Of a stretch of DNA of 15,892 bases, positions 14,508 to 15,892 are shown one piece after another. The translations under genes and the position numbers were made by a program. The notes beneath the pieces were generated by a model. The model made no database searches. It had not been told where the DNA came from and saw only the letters and a program-made list of their open reading frames with translations. This DNA comes from Hyphomicrobiales bacterium (GTDB lineage Bacteria > Pseudomonadota > Alphaproteobacteria > Rhizobiales > Xanthobacteraceae): the NCBI GenBank assembly GCA_023266695.1, contig JAHFPO010000036.1:1-15892 (forward strand), in the 5' to 3' direction. The first letter of the stretch is position 1, and the number at the start of each line of letters is the position of its first letter.

Positions 14508-15485
14508 TCAATGCACCCGCGGCCCTTTCAGAAACTTATGGCGGTCGCCGGAATTCACCCGCACGTCGAAGGTGTCGCCGTCGCGCCAGATCTTGAGCGG
14601 CACCTCGACCCCGGCCTCGCCGAGCGACCACACCTTGCGGTAGAGCCCGGCGAGATTGCCGACGCCCGCGCCCGCGACCGCGAGCACCATGTCGCCGGTC
14701 TGCAAACCGGCGCGCTCGGCCGGTCCGCGCTTGGCGAGCCCCATCACCACCACCTTGTCCTCGACCTCGGCGGCATAGAGGCCGAGCCACGGCCGCGGCG
14801 GGCAATTGGGCCGGCCGAGCTTCAGCATGTCGTCGAGGATCGGCTTCAGGAGATCGATCGGCACGATCATGTTGACGGGCTCGCGCCGTCCGCCCTCGCG
14901 CGCCCCTTCGAGCTGCAGCGAGCCGATGCCGAGGAGATCGCCGGCTGGCCCGATCAGCGCGGTGCCGCCCCAGTTCGGATGCGCGGGCGCGGTGAAGATC
15001 GCCTGGTCCAGCACATATTCCCAATAGCCGGCGAATTCCTGGCGGGCGACGATCTTCGCCGCCACCGAGCGCGCGCGCCCGCCGGCGCCGCCCACCACCA
15101 CGCGCTCGCCCACTTGCGCGCTGCTTGATTGGTCGAAGGCGAGCGCCGGCAGATCGAGCTTCGCTAGCGCCTGCACCAGGCCGAAGCCGGTCGCCTGGTC
15201 GTAGCCGAGCCCGTGGCCCTGAACCACGCGGCCGTCGGCGAGGTGAAGCCAGATCGCCTCGGCCTCGGTGATCAGATAGCCGATGGTGAGCACCACGCCG
15301 TCGGCGCGGATCAGCACGCCGTTTCCGGCCCGCTCGGTGCCGAGCGTATCGGCGGTGAAGGCGTCGGCGGGAATGGTCGCGCGCAAGCCCACCACCGCGG
15401 CGAGCGCGCGATCGAGATCGTAGCCGTAATCCCCGGGCTTGGGCTGGGCGGCGGGCGCGACCTTCCAGTCGGTCAGGGACGGCAT
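14508..15485 (-). CDS. HtrA/S1C-like protein with PDZ domain, catalytically dead (pseudoprotease)
   Basis: A 325-residue protein with a trypsin-like S1C fold at about 25-215 and one PDZ domain at about 235-312 (RPWLGLYAAEV, AKRGPAERAGLQTGDMVLAVAG). The HtrA landmarks align, but the catalytic residues are gone: TNNHV becomes TIGYL (His replaced by Tyr70), the TDLALL region is TGFGLV (Asp replaced by Gly100), and GNSGG is NWGG (Ser replaced by Trp172). The frame is intact and codon use normal, so this is a maintained non-enzymatic protein, not a decaying gene. Unlike DegP it has no signal peptide and should be cytoplasmic. Binding of exposed peptide ends through the PDZ domain is a reasonable guess. 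ATG 15485 is chosen for its GGGAG, 7 bases upstream. It lies downstream of alr, separated by palindromic element 3. Confidence 0.88.
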   Translation of the reverse strand: MPSLTDWKVAPAAQPKPGDYGYDLDRALAAVVGLRATIPADAFTADTLGTERAGNGVLIRADGVVLTIGYLITEAEAIWLHLADGRVVQGHGLGYDQATGFGLVQALAKLDLPALAFDQSSSAQVGERVVVGGAGGRARSVAAKIVARQEFAGYWEYVLDQAIFTAPAHPNWGGTALIGPAGDLLGIGSLQLEGAREGGRREPVNMIVPIDLLKPILDDMLKLGRPNCPPRPWLGLYAAEVEDKVVVMGLAKRGPAERAGLQTGDMVLAVAGAGVGNLAGLYRKVWSLGEAGVEVPLKIWRDGDTFDVRVNSGDRHKFLKGPRVH

Positions 15486-15552
15486 CACGAAACTCCCTAG
15501 AGTCTGATCAGTTCGAATTGAATCGGCCTGCCCCGCTGACATTTTGATGTTG

Positions 15553-15623
15553 GGCGTGATCTTATCCGAAAACCGGTTTCCACCCCGGATCAAGTCCGGG
15601 GCAGGCTTTTTCGGGATCACGCC
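15553..15623. repeat. Palindromic element 3 with a second palindrome nested inside
   Basis: Outer arms GGCGTGATC (15553-15561) and GATCACGCC (15615-15623) pair perfectly over 9 bp, and next to them CCGAAAA (15566-15572) pairs with TTTTCGG (15608-15614). The core read on the minus strand is GTGGAAACCGG (15573-15583), the same core as in elements 1 and 2. Between core and right arm lies another perfect hairpin, CCCCGGA / TCCGGGG (15583-15589, 15595-15601) around TCAAG. It separates alr from the pseudoprotease and could act as a transcriptional roadblock or mRNA-stability structure. Confidence 0.82.
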
Positions 15624-15713
15624 GTTGCGATCGATCCTACTCTCCCGCAAGGGAAGGATAACAGGAGTTCGTTTGATATCCGCAAGCGCGGAGAAGCTGT
15701 CAAAGATCAAATC

Positions 15714-15892
15714 TCAAGCCCCGCCATAGACGCGCGCGAAGCGCCGGCCGAGATTGGTGAGCACCTCGTAACCGATGGTGCCGGCGTGGGCGGCGAGATC
15801 GTCGACCGAAATCCCGTCGCCGAGCAAAGTCGCGAGATCGCCGCGCTCGACTTCGGCTTCCGGCACGCCGGTGACGTCGATCGTGATCAGGT
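15714..15892 (-). CDS. alr: Alanine racemase, C-terminal end only
   Basis: The minus strand is open from the window edge to a TGA at 15714-15716, encoding LITIDVTGVPEAEVERGDLA, then TLLGDGISVDDLAAHAGTIG and YEVLTNLGRRFARVYGGA. The pattern GDxxxLLG...S.DDLA...GTIGYEVLTxLGxRxxRxY is the standard C-terminal beta-domain of alanine racemase, the PLP enzyme that supplies D-alanine for peptidoglycan. The PLP lysine and catalytic tyrosine lie outside the window. In alphaproteobacteria alr is commonly followed closely by radA, cvpA and purF on the same strand, which fits the orientation here apart from the 3.9 kb insertion. Confidence 0.93.
   Translation of the reverse strand, partial: LITIDVTGVPEAEVERGDLATLLGDGISVDDLAAHAGTIGYEVLTNLGRRFARVYGGA

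Noticed and set aside
14326..14511. 62-residue N-terminal extension of the Xre gene from ATG 14511, overlapping the pseudoprotease stop
   Set aside because: The overlap looks like coupling, but the added residues lack coding character and ATG 14325 has a good Shine-Dalgarno directly before the conserved sequence.

Overview
This is a high-GC chromosomal segment from an alphaproteobacterium, most likely of the order Hyphomicrobiales (Rhizobiales). Three things point there: the gene order alr, radA, cvpA, purF, SDR; the guaA gene directly behind an rsmB end; and interspersed palindromic elements around a GTGGNNACCGG core, which resemble repeats I remember from Bradyrhizobium-like genomes. Species cannot be set from sequence alone.

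Left part, + strand (1-6540): the 3' end of rsmB, guaA (GMP synthase), a lone MntA-type minimal nucleotidyltransferase without its usual HEPN toxin partner, an NnrU-family membrane protein, panB (pantothenate synthesis), a YfgM-like membrane-anchored TPR protein, a small lipoprotein with a tandem-repeat Lys/Ser/Ala tail, and der (ribosome-assembly GTPase). These are mostly housekeeping genes, some closely spaced.

Middle part, - strand (6498-11784): read in the direction of transcription, radA, cvpA, purF, then a short broken copy of the 5' end of an SDR gene, then a type II toxin-antitoxin pair (RelE/HigB-type toxin then Xre/HigA-type antitoxin, overlapping by ATGA), then a complete SDR gene. 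The broken and complete SDR starts form a 65-bp direct repeat that brackets the TA module. From codon 3 on, all differences between the copies are synonymous. This looks like a TA cassette that entered the purF-SDR junction together with a foreign, working replacement SDR start, and it is the most interesting object in the window. The TA promoter has a good -35/-10 pair, a dyad operator inside the spacer, and a start codon so close to the -10 that the toxin mRNA is probably leaderless.

Right part (11785-15713) is about 3.9 kb of accessory DNA between radA and alr, genes that are usually close together in this group. It holds a secreted beta-barrel-like protein of unknown function, a short membrane-helix remnant or small protein, three palindromic repeat elements (one carrying a second palindrome inserted into it), an uncharacterised DUF5996-like protein whose start codon and Shine-Dalgarno sit in a perfect 10-bp hairpin, an orphan Xre antitoxin-like protein, and an HtrA/S1C-like protein plus PDZ domain in which all three catalytic positions are replaced (a pseudoprotease). 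The window ends in the C-terminus of alr (alanine racemase). I saw no tRNA, rRNA, CRISPR array, transposase or phage genes.
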